Source: Clostridium pascui
GTDB lineage: Bacteria > Bacillota > Clostridia > Clostridiales > Clostridiaceae
Assembly: GCF_016908015.1 (NCBI RefSeq)
Contig: NZ_JAFBDB010000003.1
Location: 332,039 to 396,038, forward strand
Reading direction: 5' to 3'
Length of the DNA stretch: 64,000 nt
In this document: one piece after another, positions 18,797-27,164 of the stretch
How positions within the stretch are numbered: position 1 is the first letter of the stretch
How the letters are laid out: each line of letters opens with the position of its first letter
Notes under the pieces: model-generated
What the model was told of the DNA's origin: nothing
What the model saw: the letters and a program-made list of their open reading frames with translations, nothing else
Database searches by the model: none
Program-made: the position numbers and the translations under genes

Positions 18797-20140
18797 TTAG
18801 GTAGTTATATTTATATCTTTATTTACCTTTAAGCTACCAACTTTATAAAAAGCATAACTTACTAGTGGTATGAAATACAAGTAACTTGCATAGAGTTCTG
18901 AACTCACGCTTACATTAAGAGTAGTAAGCGGAACTAGTAATGCTATATTCCAAGGTACAAAAGCTGAAATAACTATAGCTGTGTTTTCTAAATCTATAGC
19001 TAAATCATACTTGCTTATAGATTTCTTTTCATAAGCATCTTTTACTAGCATATGAGTTAATATAACAGCTAAAGTTTGACTGCATCCAAAAGCTGCAGTT
19101 ATTGTACTTGTAGCAACAGTTGCTAAAAATAATTGATGCCTATTTTGGGCCTTATTAATTAAGCTCTCTACAGACTTTAACATTTCGGTTCCCTCAAAAA
19201 TTCCCGTGAAGGATGAAGATATGAATACAGCTATAGATGCTTTTACCATAGATATTACGCCTCCACCTTTCATTATAGCTTTAAGAGGGCTGTCATTTTC
19301 CATAACATATCCTAAAAGTACATATTTAAGAGAACTAATAAAACCGTTATGTTGTACTAACACACTTATAAATATTGCTACAATTATACTTATAAGCATG
19401 GATACCTTGACATTAACCCTACAAAGTGAGAGTATCAAAATAATACCTGCTGGTAAAAGTACTATAATTCCAACATTAAAAACCTTTACAATTTCGTCAG
19501 CTATAGTGGATCCCATGGTATTTAAAGGATATTTATAAGAATAAAGTGTATAAAATATTGACGCTAATGCAAATGGAACTATGGCTGTTCTGAACATGTT
19601 TTTTATATTAGTATAAAGCTCAGTTTCCGTTAGAGTAGCAACTAAGCTAGCACTCGAGGACATAGGTGAACATCTATCACCAAAATATATTCCGGAAATA
19701 ATTGCACCTGCTGTAATTACTTCATTTACCCCTCCTCCTCTTGCAACTACAATTAGAGCTAGACCTGCAGTGCTAACTGTTCCAAGAGATGTACCTATAA
19801 GAAAGGATACAAATGAACTTATTAAAAATGCAAATAATATGAAAAGTTCTGGTTTTAAAAACTTCATCCCATAAAAAACAAGTGATGGTACAGTACCACT
19901 CGCCATCCAAATTCCTGTTATCCCACCTATAATTAAAAATATCTTGACTACTACGAGGGATTTTTTTCCACCCTTATACGCCATTTTTAATACATCTTTT
20001 ACAGGAAACCCTTTTCTTACTGCAGTGTATATAAACAGCATAAGACTTATTATAAGAGGATATCCTATATATACCCCTTTAAGCACACTACCTATAAGAA
20101 TTACAAAACAAATTATAAAAGTTACTATAATGCCACCCAT
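18797..20140 (-). CDS. NhaC-family Na+/H+ antiporter
   Basis: 447 aa integral membrane protein with about 11-12 hydrophobic segments. The NhaC family hallmark IIGGITGIWMASGTVP, the conserved GTSLGTVSTAGLAL, and SGIYFGDRCSPMSSSASLVA are present. NhaC members exchange cations, and some exchange organic acids or amino acids (MleN type), so the substrate is not fixed by sequence. It is followed upstream in the same operon direction by a DUF3870 protein 27 bases away. Confidence 0.88.
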   Translation of the reverse strand: MGGIIVTFIICFVILIGSVLKGVYIGYPLIISLMLFIYTAVRKGFPVKDVLKMAYKGGKKSLVVVKIFLIIGGITGIWMASGTVPSLVFYGMKFLKPELFILFAFLISSFVSFLIGTSLGTVSTAGLALIVVARGGGVNEVITAGAIISGIYFGDRCSPMSSSASLVATLTETELYTNIKNMFRTAIVPFALASIFYTLYSYKYPLNTMGSTIADEIVKVFNVGIIVLLPAGIILILSLCRVNVKVSMLISIIVAIFISVLVQHNGFISSLKYVLLGYVMENDSPLKAIMKGGGVISMVKASIAVFISSSFTGIFEGTEMLKSVESLINKAQNRHQLFLATVATSTITAAFGCSQTLAVILTHMLVKDAYEKKSISKYDLAIDLENTAIVISAFVPWNIALLVPLTTLNVSVSSELYASYLYFIPLVSYAFYKVGSLKVNKDINITT

Positions 20141-20167
20141 CTTTTCTCCTTTATATTTATTTTATTG

Positions 20168-20500
20168 TTACTTTTTGTGTTTTTTTAATTCTACCAAATA
20201 CTTGTTATGTACATCCTTAAGGGCTACAATAAGAGCCTTTTGTGAGGTTCCAAAAAATCGTTCTTGTATTTCACAAATAATTTTTTGAATGTCATCTACT
20301 ATGTTGTGTTCAACTATAATAGATTTTATAAACTCTACAGTAATAGGACTTATAGCATTACATGCTATATCCACTATCTGCGATGTGTCCTTATTTATTA
20401 TTACCCCCAGGAAAAAAATGTTATATTGTATTGTGATTGGGTCACTGCTATTAGAATGTGCAATTCCCGTGATGTATATTGTGTTCTTTTCATATTTCAT
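20168..20500 (-). CDS. DUF3870 domain protein
   Basis: 110 aa. The start YITGIAH, the centre VDIACNAISPITVEFIKSII and the tail ERFFGTSQKALIVALKDVHNKY match the DUF3870 pattern; function is unknown. It is the first gene of a two-gene unit with the NhaC antiporter. A GGGGGGAAG-like purine run precedes ATG 20500. Confidence 0.78.
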   Translation of the reverse strand: MKYEKNTIYITGIAHSNSSDPITIQYNIFFLGVIINKDTSQIVDIACNAISPITVEFIKSIIVEHNIVDDIQKIICEIQERFFGTSQKALIVALKDVHNKYLVELKKHKK

Positions 20501-20595
20501 GCTACTTCCCCCCTCTTATTATTACGCAAAGTCCTCTATTAAAATTATACAATAATTTATTACGAAATTGTTAAAAAATTAAATTTTTTACACAA

Positions 20596-20632
20596 AAATT
20601 CAGACTGTTATTTTAAATAACAGTCTGAATTT
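20596..20632 (-). terminator. Terminator after murI
   Basis: A 17-bp perfect stem (AAATTCAGACTGTTATT) with a 3-base loop, beginning 4 bases after the murI stop. Confidence 0.85.
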
Positions 20633-20636
20633 AAAA

Positions 20637-21440
20637 TTAAACTAAAGCTAGTTCTTTTTCATATTTAATTATTTCTTCAGGCATTTTCATATTTAACATA
20701 TTCATTATTACATTATATGGGTCTGATGCTCCTGTGGTATATACTTTAAAGCTTCCATTCCCTTCATGTTTCAAAAGAGAATTTTCCCTTAAGTAATTTA
20801 TAACGGCTACCGCTTGCTCATAGGCAGGATTTATAAAATTTATTTCCGGATAGCATTCTTCAAATATATCCTTTATTATAGGATAATGAGTGCAACCAAG
20901 TATTACATGCTTAATATCTCCACCAGCTTTTAACACATCTTCCATATGAATTTTTATAGCTCTTTTAGCCTCTTCCCTATCTATCTTTCCACTATCAACC
21001 ATAGCAGCAAGCTCTGGTGACCCTTTTCCATATACCTTTATATCTCCTAGCATTCTATCGTAATATCCACTTTTTACAGTAAAATTCGTAGCTATTAATC
21101 CTACCTTGTCCACATTTAAACTATTTTTAATATAATCTACCACTGGGTCTATAACCTTTATTATTTTCACATCGTAATCTGCTGCTATCTTATCTATGAT
21201 AGTTGATATTGTATTGCATGCTACGGCTATTACCTTAGCTCCTTCATTAATTAAAAATTCTATAGCTCCTCTAGTAAGGTGTATTATTTCTTCTTCTGTT
21301 TTATTTCCATAAGGTACGTTTTTATTATCTCCAAAGTATATTAAGTTTTCCGTTGATATTAGTTTTTGAAGTTCCTTTACTGTAGTAAGTCCACCTACTC
21401 CTGAATCCATTACTCCAATAGGGTTATTTTTTGCTAACAT
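20637..21440 (-). CDS. murI: Glutamate racemase
   Basis: 267 aa. Supplies D-glutamate for peptidoglycan precursor synthesis. Catalytic cysteines appear in AVACNTIST and ILGCTHYPI; the N-terminal GVMDSGVGGLTTVKEL and YFGDNKNVPYG motifs are diagnostic. ATG 21440 is preceded by GAGGAGG. It is alone between a terminator and a divergent promoter region, with a long leader containing a terminator-like hairpin. Confidence 0.96.
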   Translation of the reverse strand: MLAKNNPIGVMDSGVGGLTTVKELQKLISTENLIYFGDNKNVPYGNKTEEEIIHLTRGAIEFLINEGAKVIAVACNTISTIIDKIAADYDVKIIKVIDPVVDYIKNSLNVDKVGLIATNFTVKSGYYDRMLGDIKVYGKGSPELAAMVDSGKIDREEAKRAIKIHMEDVLKAGGDIKHVILGCTHYPIIKDIFEECYPEINFINPAYEQAVAVINYLRENSLLKHEGNGSFKVYTTGASDPYNVIMNMLNMKMPEEIIKYEKELALV

Positions 21441-21464
21441 ATAACCATCCTCCTCAAAAAATAT

Positions 21465-21499
21465 AAGCCGGTTCTCTTAATATTTAAGAAAACCGGCTT
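21465..21499 (-). promoter_or_regulatory. Attenuator-like hairpin in the murI leader
   Basis: A 16-bp stem with one mismatch (AAGCCGGTT core) and 3-base loop, followed on the minus strand by TATATTTTTTG and then the murI ribosome site. No minus-strand gene lies between it and the promoter at 21586-21614, so it is inside the murI 5' UTR. Confidence 0.7.
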
Positions 21500-21585
21500 C
21501 ATCATACTTATGTATACAAATTTTTTAATATTCGTCTGCATACCGATATAATGAACAGTAATTATTTAATTCGTTTTATGAGAAT

Positions 21586-21614
21586 ATTATAACAATAGGA
21601 AAACAGCTTGTCAA
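21586..21614 (-). promoter_or_regulatory. Consensus sigma-A promoter of murI
   Basis: Perfect TTGACA (21609-21614), 17-base spacer and perfect TATAAT (21586-21591). The predicted start leaves a leader of about 140 bases. Confidence 0.88.
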
Positions 21615-21748
21615 TTAAAAGTTTATTTATTATTTTCAGAAAAATATCTCTCATATACACGCTTTTAAAAATTTCTTAAATATATAAAATAAAGAATTAT
21701 AAATAGAGTTATAATATAACTACTATAATTTTAAAAGAGGTGCTATAC

Positions 21749-22390
21749 ATGAAAATTACTTGGCTAGGTCATTCTTCATTTTTAATTGAAGATTCTAAAG
21801 GTAGGAAAATTCTTACCGACCCATTTGATGAAAGCGTAGGATATAAAACTTTCAATGGAGATGTAAATATTGTAACAATAAGCCATCATCATTTTGATCA
21901 TGATTATACGAAAAATCTAGATTCATCAAAAGCTCATATACTAGACAAAGTTGGAGCATTTAACCTATGTGATATTCCTATTTTAGGTTTTCCATCTTTT
22001 CACGATGAAACAAAGGGTAGTAAGCGTGGAGAAAACACTATATATGTAATTACTGTAGATGGTTATAAAATATGTCATTTAGGAGATTTAGGGCACCCTC
22101 TAAGTAAAGATGATATTATTTCCCTGGGAAATATTGATATTCTTCTGATACCTGTAGGAGGAAATTACACTATTGACGCCAAGGCAGCTTATGAACTTAC
22201 AAAATTCTTAAAAAGTCATATAATTATACCCATGCATTACAAAACTCCTGCACTTTCCTTTCCACTAGATGGCGTAGAAAACTTTTTAACATTTATAAAA
22301 AATGTGAAAAAATCAAATGACAACTTTATAAATATAACTGGAGACATTTCTGACATGACCAATGAAGTCTTCATATTAAATTACAAATAA
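21749..22390 (+). CDS. MBL-fold metal-dependent hydrolase (UlaG-like)
   Basis: 213 aa from ATG 21749; the GTG at 21740 is part of the AGAGGTG ribosome site. The metallo-beta-lactamase fold is shown by ITWLGHSSF, SHHHFDHD (HxHxDH), CHLGDLGHP and the late IIPMHY. This subgroup (UlaG/YtkL-like) contains poorly characterised hydrolases; the substrate cannot be told. It is divergent from murI and followed by a bidirectional terminator shared with the ArsR gene. Confidence 0.85.
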   Translation: MKITWLGHSSFLIEDSKGRKILTDPFDESVGYKTFNGDVNIVTISHHHFDHDYTKNLDSSKAHILDKVGAFNLCDIPILGFPSFHDETKGSKRGENTIYVITVDGYKICHLGDLGHPLSKDDIISLGNIDILLIPVGGNYTIDAKAAYELTKFLKSHIIIPMHYKTPALSFPLDGVENFLTFIKNVKKSNDNFINITGDISDMTNEVFILNYK

Positions 22391-22421
22391 AAAGCCTGTA
22401 AATACTTACAGGCTCTTTTTT
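22391..22421. terminator. Bidirectional terminator between MBL and ArsR-family genes
   Basis: Stem AGCCTGTAA/TTACAGGCT with loop ATAC, an A-run before and CTTTTTT after, serving the plus-strand MBL gene and the converging ArsR gene. Confidence 0.85.
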
Positions 22422-22785
22422 AATTATGTTCTACATGCTCTAAGGAAGCATTTAATATATGGTCTATATGTTCATCATCAAGAGAATAATAAACAACCTT
22501 GCCTTCTTTTCTAAACTTAACAAGCCTTGCAGCTTTTAATGTTCTAAGTTGATGAGATATAGAGGACTGGCTCATATCTAAGAGCTCTGCTATATCACAA
22601 ACGCATAATTCTTTTTTTAAAAGAGCATATATGATTTTTATTCTAGTATAATCCCCTAAAACTTTAAATAACTCCGCAAGCCCTAAAAATGTATTATTAT
22701 CAAGCATATCCTTTTTTACACATTGCACACAATCGCTATGTATTTCACAACATCCACAAACTTCTATATCTCTTGTGTCTTTCAT
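22420..22785 (-). CDS. ArsR/SmtB-family metal-responsive repressor (CadC-like)
   Basis: 121 aa from ATG 22785, with AGGGGTG 5 bases upstream. A winged helix-turn-helix (ELLDMSQSSISHQLRTLKAARLV) follows a cysteine-rich N-terminus (CGCCEIHSDCVQC). CVC in the DNA-binding region (ELCVCDIAELL) plus the N-terminal cysteines give the alpha3N cadmium/lead site of CadC, and DDEHIDHI-LEHVEH gives the alpha5 zinc site. It should leave DNA on metal binding. No cation-efflux ATPase or transporter is adjacent, so its target is either itself or elsewhere. A small dyad (22801-22817) upstream may be its operator. Confidence 0.88.
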   Translation of the reverse strand: MKDTRDIEVCGCCEIHSDCVQCVKKDMLDNNTFLGLAELFKVLGDYTRIKIIYALLKKELCVCDIAELLDMSQSSISHQLRTLKAARLVKFRKEGKVVYYSLDDEHIDHILNASLEHVEHN

Positions 22786-22800
22786 TTTTTCACCCCTACA

Positions 22801-22817
22801 CATGAAATTCGTTCATA
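22801..22817. promoter_or_regulatory. Candidate operator upstream of the CadC-like gene
   Basis: CATGAA-ATTCG-TTCATA, a near-perfect 6-bp dyad about 15 bases before the start codon, of the TGAA...TTCA kind used by ArsR-family repressors. Short, so tentative. Confidence 0.4.
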
Positions 22818-22846
22818 TTGTATTATATATGTTTTATATTAATACT

Positions 22847-23356
22847 TCAAGGAATGAATAATATAACTTCTCTTTTTTCAAGTGATTTTTTAACATCTAT
22901 TATTCGCTGATTTGAAGAACCTTTATATTTTAATTTGTTATTCCTTTTACTTTCTTCAAATCTTCCATCTACTAAAACGTCTATTTGATATAGTAATTCT
23001 TGCCACTGTTTATTGTCAGACATACTATTTATAATTTCCTCAAAGGTAAATCCAGTATAACACCATATATTTAATTCAAACCTTTTTATATCTCTAGCTA
23101 GTTGTGATAATGTTCCTGCTTGTTCGAAAGGTTCCCCACCAGAAAAAGTAACTCCTTTAATAACTGGAATATTACTTCTAATTCTTTGAAGAACTTCATC
23201 TATTAGAACTTTATCTCCATAAGCAAAATCTTGCATAATTTCATTATGGCATCCACTACACTTATGACTACATCCTGAAACAAACACCACTGACCTTAAG
23301 CCTTCTCCATTGGCAAGTGAATTATCCAAAAATCCCGCTACTTGCAAATAGTTCAT
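22847..23356 (-). CDS. nrdG: Anaerobic ribonucleotide reductase activating protein
   Basis: 169 aa radical-SAM activase that generates the glycyl radical on NrdD. The cluster-binding CSHKCSGC (Cys29, Cys33, Cys36; CX3CX2C) and VTFSGGEP are present. Its ATG overlaps the nrdD stop (TAATG), implying translational coupling. Confidence 0.96.
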   Translation of the reverse strand: MNYLQVAGFLDNSLANGEGLRSVVFVSGCSHKCSGCHNEIMQDFAYGDKVLIDEVLQRIRSNIPVIKGVTFSGGEPFEQAGTLSQLARDIKRFELNIWCYTGFTFEEIINSMSDNKQWQELLYQIDVLVDGRFEESKRNNKLKYKGSSNQRIIDVKKSLEKREVILFIP

Positions 23357-25476
23357 TATAAATTACCCTTATTGTAAAATGAAATATGATTAGTATGAGA
23401 TAACCTGTCATTTCTTTCAGCTACTTTTCCTGCTCCAAATCTTTCATCTAAACTTAAATATCCTGTAACTCTAGAAATGCCTTGAATATTTTCACTACCA
23501 CATTTAGGGCAATTATCTTCTTCATTATTTAGATAAGTTCCGCATTCTTTACAATATTTAATATGAAAGTTTATCCCTAAATAATTTATATTAGTATAAT
23601 TATAGGCATAATTTAGAATATCCATTATTACATCTTCTGTTGGATAATCATCTAGTTCTATATAAGTTATATGTCCACCATTGCATATTGCATGATAAGG
23701 TGCTTCTATATCTATTTTATCCTTTATAGATATTGGAAATCCAACTGGTATATGATAACTGTTTGTATAATACTTTTTATCTGTAACTCCCTTTATTTCT
23801 CCAAATATCTTTTTATCTTGTAATATGAACTTTCCACTTAAGCCTTCTGCTGGAGTTGCATAAGCGCTCCAATTCAATTTTGTTTCTTCTGTAGCTTTAT
23901 CTGTGAAGTTTCTTATATATGATATTATCTTTATTCCTAGCTCCCTTGCATGCTCACTTTCACCATGGTGATGTGAAGTTAAGGCAATTAATGTTTCTGC
24001 AAGTCCTATAAACCCTATTCCCCAAGTGCCTTGCTTTAATATTGGTTCTATAGAATCATCTGGAAGTAATCCTTCTGAGCCTTTCATAAGTCCCTGTCCC
24101 GCTACAAAGGGAAGATCCTTAACCTTTAATCTCTTAAGTATCCCATATCTATGGATTAATGATTCTTTAGCTAATTCTAATCTACCTTGTAAAAGTTCAA
24201 AGAACTTATCTAAGTCACCCTTTGCAAGTATCCCCACTCTAGGTAAATTTATAGTTGTTGGTGCAATGTTCCCTCTTCCCTTTACCTCTGCTTCTCCATT
24301 TATATTTGACTGAACTCGAGTTCTGCATCCCATAGTTGCTGGAATATATCCTTGATTATAGTATTCAAGATTAAAGTCTGCATCTATATTCATAAAAGTT
24401 GGATTCATTCTTTTACTTGCTACTTTACATGCTAGTTTAAATAGATAATAGTACGGATCTTCCTTCTTTTTATTTACTCCATCCTTTACCCTAAATATTA
24501 TATTTGGAAATACTGGTTGTTCTCCATTACCTAATCCCTTTTCATACTCTAAAAGGAATATTTCACATACTAATGCTGCATCATCATTTTCTGGTATTCC
24601 TATATTAATTGAACTAAATGGAACCTGGGATCCCGCACGGGAATGCATAGTGTTCAGGTTATACACTATACCCTGCATAGCCTGCTCTATGGTTTTCCTA
24701 AGCTTCTTATGTACTATAGAATCAATCTTATCTTCATCTATACCATATTCCTTTAATTCTCTCGTTATCTCCTGTCTAGTATAATCTACAAATACTCCCA
24801 TATCATTATCAAAATTAGGATGAGATTGGCCACCGAACATATCATTTTGTGTAGATTGTAATAATATACATGAAAGTTCTGCTGCTGACTCTATTCTTCT
24901 AGGAGGTCTTATAGTTCCATATCCTGTATTAAACCCTCTCTCTAAAACTTCTCTAGTAGGTATATGTAAACAATTTGTTGTCAAATTGTAACTATCAAGG
25001 TCATGATAATACACATCTCCATTCTCATGTGCTTTAGCTAAATGTTTAGGCATACTTGCAAGATTATGCCACTTATTTGATTCACTAGCTATTCTTAAAA
25101 GCTTGGACGAGAAATTATTTCCTACATTGGCATTATCTCTATCGGTTTCTACTCCGATTTTTTCTATGGCCTTCATTAAGTCTGACTTTATTTCACGTAT
25201 ATTTGTTCTTTCTCTTCTATAATTTGAATATACAAAACCTATTTCTTTATATTCACTTCCAACTAAAACCTTTTCTACTGTGTTTTGTATTTCTTCTACA
25301 GTAACTTCTTGAACTTCTCTTTGCTCCAAACTAGAAATTATCTTTTGAGTTAAATCTATAAACTCACTTTCTCTTATTTTATATCCAGTTTCCTCTGCCG
25401 CTCTCTTTATGGCATTTGTAATTTTCATCGAATTAAAAGAGACCTTTCTTCCGTCTCTTTTTACAACATGTAGCAT
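23356..25476 (-). CDS. nrdD: Anaerobic (class III) ribonucleoside-triphosphate reductase
   Basis: 706 aa from ATG 25476, 9 bases after GGGGAGG; an ATG two codons earlier is too close to it. Reduces NTPs to dNTPs without oxygen. An N-terminal ATP-cone (about 3-95, VVKRDGRKVSFN), the central barrel, a zinc site CKECG...CPKCG near the C-terminus, and the glycyl-radical loop RVTGYL (Gly about 672) are visible. It forms an operon with nrdG behind two probable NrdR boxes. No aerobic class I enzyme is in the window. Confidence 0.96.
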   Translation of the reverse strand: MLHVVKRDGRKVSFNSMKITNAIKRAAEETGYKIRESEFIDLTQKIISSLEQREVQEVTVEEIQNTVEKVLVGSEYKEIGFVYSNYRRERTNIREIKSDLMKAIEKIGVETDRDNANVGNNFSSKLLRIASESNKWHNLASMPKHLAKAHENGDVYYHDLDSYNLTTNCLHIPTREVLERGFNTGYGTIRPPRRIESAAELSCILLQSTQNDMFGGQSHPNFDNDMGVFVDYTRQEITRELKEYGIDEDKIDSIVHKKLRKTIEQAMQGIVYNLNTMHSRAGSQVPFSSINIGIPENDDAALVCEIFLLEYEKGLGNGEQPVFPNIIFRVKDGVNKKKEDPYYYLFKLACKVASKRMNPTFMNIDADFNLEYYNQGYIPATMGCRTRVQSNINGEAEVKGRGNIAPTTINLPRVGILAKGDLDKFFELLQGRLELAKESLIHRYGILKRLKVKDLPFVAGQGLMKGSEGLLPDDSIEPILKQGTWGIGFIGLAETLIALTSHHHGESEHARELGIKIISYIRNFTDKATEETKLNWSAYATPAEGLSGKFILQDKKIFGEIKGVTDKKYYTNSYHIPVGFPISIKDKIDIEAPYHAICNGGHITYIELDDYPTEDVIMDILNYAYNYTNINYLGINFHIKYCKECGTYLNNEEDNCPKCGSENIQGISRVTGYLSLDERFGAGKVAERNDRLSHTNHISFYNKGNL

Positions 25477-25491
25477 ACACATAATCCTCCC

Positions 25492-25507
25492 CTACTATAT
25501 ATTGCGT
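25492..25507. promoter_or_regulatory. NrdR box, proximal
   Basis: CTACTATATATTGCGT matches the NrdR consensus ACACWATATATWGTGT at 13 of 16 positions. It lies 15 bases before the nrdD start, downstream of the -10. Confidence 0.75.
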
Positions 25508-25522
25508 AAACACTAACCCATT

Positions 25523-25538
25523 ATACTATGCAAAATGT
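25523..25538. promoter_or_regulatory. NrdR box, distal
   Basis: ATACTATGCAAAATGT matches 11 of 16 positions and is exactly 31 bases from the first box, the usual three-helical-turn spacing of NrdR pairs. A TATAAT (25520-25525, minus strand) lies between the two. Confidence 0.6.
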
Positions 25539-25790
25539 TTTTATACCAGCTTATAAAATCAGTTTATAAAAAGCTATCTCCATGTTTAACCCCTTCTTCT
25601 TATATTTTTTACTGTTATTCTAATAATAAGTTTCTTATTTTTTAAAAGAGAGTTATTTGCAGTAAAATCACTTAAAAGTGAATAATTAACATTAAATACG
25701 CCTAAATATAAGGTTTATAAGTTTGATTATAAAATCCATAAAATGTAAAATTATTCTAAAATAAATTTATTTTATGATGGGGGCAGTATT

Positions 25791-26789
25791 ATGAAAAAGT
25801 TTATATCTCTTATTTCAGTAATTCTTATACTTTTATTATCGAGCTGTACTCAAAGTACTAAAAATATCGAAGATAAACCAAAAGATAACATAGTTGAAAA
25901 GGAAGAAAAATATATATCGCCTTATACTGGAGAACAAGTCTCTAAAAATACCTTGAATAATATCCCCTTTATGGTTATTGTGGAAAATTCTAAGGATGCT
26001 CGTCCACAATCTGGCCTTGTAGATGCTGATATCGTATATGAAACCATGGCTGAAGGAGGAATTCCAAGATTTATTGCGTTATTTCACAAAAACAATCCTA
26101 AAAAAATTGGCCCAGTTCGAAGTGCCCGCCCTTACTTTTTAGATTTATCTAAACTTCATAAATTACCTTTTGGACATTGTGGATATAGCGAAGAGGCTAA
26201 AACTCAAATTGAGGCTGAAAATTTGCCAAGCTTAAATGAATTTATATATGAAAAGTATTATTGGCGAGATAAGTCTAGAAAGTATGAACATAGCTTATAT
26301 ACATCCACCGAAAATATGAGAAATTTAATTTCAGAAAAAAATCTTATATCCAAACCTACATCGACTTATAATTTTGATAAATCCTATTGGGAAAATTCAA
26401 ATCTTGATAGCTCTAATTCAGTTACTATAAAAGTAAATAAATATTATAATACTTCTTATATATTTAAAGATAGCTTATATGTCAAATATATGGACGGTTC
26501 CCCCTCTATAGACAGCGACAATAATACTCCTATTCAAGCAAAAAATATTGTTATTCAACTTACAGACATAACACTTCAAAGTGATAATTTACATGTTGAT
26601 ATACAACTAATTGGTGAAGGGGATTGTCTAGTTATAAGCAACGGTAAAGTAGTTAAAGGAAAGTGGAAACAATCCAGCTTAGATTCTAGTACAGAACTTA
26701 TAGATAATCTCGGAAATCCTATTCCTTTAAATATAGGGAATACCTGGTGGCACATACTAGATAAAAAAGTAAACATTGAAATAAAATAA
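25791..26789 (+). CDS. DUF3048 (YerB-like) lipoprotein
   Basis: 332 aa. Lipoprotein signal with lipobox LLSSC (Cys about 19). The two DUF3048 blocks are recognisable: PFMVIVENSKDARPQSGLVDADIVYE, IGPVRSARPYFLD, and the C-terminal WKQSSLDSSTELIDNLGNPI-WWHIL. YerB proteins are extracytoplasmic and of unclear function. GGGGGC lies before ATG 25791. Monocistronic or paired with the small gene downstream. Confidence 0.88.
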   Translation: MKKFISLISVILILLLSSCTQSTKNIEDKPKDNIVEKEEKYISPYTGEQVSKNTLNNIPFMVIVENSKDARPQSGLVDADIVYETMAEGGIPRFIALFHKNNPKKIGPVRSARPYFLDLSKLHKLPFGHCGYSEEAKTQIEAENLPSLNEFIYEKYYWRDKSRKYEHSLYTSTENMRNLISEKNLISKPTSTYNFDKSYWENSNLDSSNSVTIKVNKYYNTSYIFKDSLYVKYMDGSPSIDSDNNTPIQAKNIVIQLTDITLQSDNLHVDIQLIGEGDCLVISNGKVVKGKWKQSSLDSSTELIDNLGNPIPLNIGNTWWHILDKKVNIEIK

Positions 26790-26834
26790 TTTACTTAATT
26801 ATAGGCAATACTAACTAAAAAGGAGGTATTGCGC

Positions 26835-27011
26835 ATGAAAGGCAGGATAATAGATTTAATAGGCTCAGATGCTCTAGTTGCTTTAGAAGATGGTACTACT
26901 ATGGAAATTAACAGACTTACATTATCTGAGCATATACAGCTCGGAGATATGGTAAATGTAGATCCTAGTCCCCTTCATCCTGGAAATGATAAACTTGTAG
27001 ACTTCTTTTAA
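26835..27011 (+). CDS. Small conserved-looking protein, function unknown
   Basis: 58 aa starting at ATG 26835 with AAGGAGG 8 bases upstream, which excludes the in-frame TTG at 26829. The sequence (KGRIIDLIGSDALVALEDGTTMEINR) suggests a small all-beta fold. No signal peptide or cysteines. It follows the DUF3048 gene by 45 bases and precedes the thiT riboswitch promoter. Confidence 0.75.
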   Translation: MKGRIIDLIGSDALVALEDGTTMEINRLTLSEHIQLGDMVNVDPSPLHPGNDKLVDFF

Positions 27012-27025
27012 TAAATACACCATTC

Positions 27026-27054
27026 TTGAAAATACATATATAATACTATATAAT
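27026..27054 (+). promoter_or_regulatory. Promoter of the TPP riboswitch transcript
   Basis: TTGAAA (27026-27031), 17-base spacer, TATAAT (27049-27054), about 20 bases before the aptamer. Confidence 0.75.
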
Positions 27055-27075
27055 AAGTTATGTAAAATTAATAAA

Positions 27076-27164
27076 CCGTGCTAGAGGTGCCGAACTCGGC
27101 TGAGAAATGATTTAGTCATTAACTCTCATCACCTGATCTGGATAATACCAGCGTAGGGAAGCAG
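27076..27164 (+). promoter_or_regulatory. TPP riboswitch (THI box)
   Basis: Canonical conserved segments GAGGTGCC, GGCTGAGA, CACCTGATCTGGATAATACC and CAGCGTAGGGAAGCA are present in order. P2-P5 elements look complete. The closing P1 helix is short: TGCT pairs with AGCA, but the 5' side continues CCG and the 3' side reads GTC rather than the expected complement. It should sense thiamine pyrophosphate and control the ThiT gene downstream. Confidence 0.95.
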
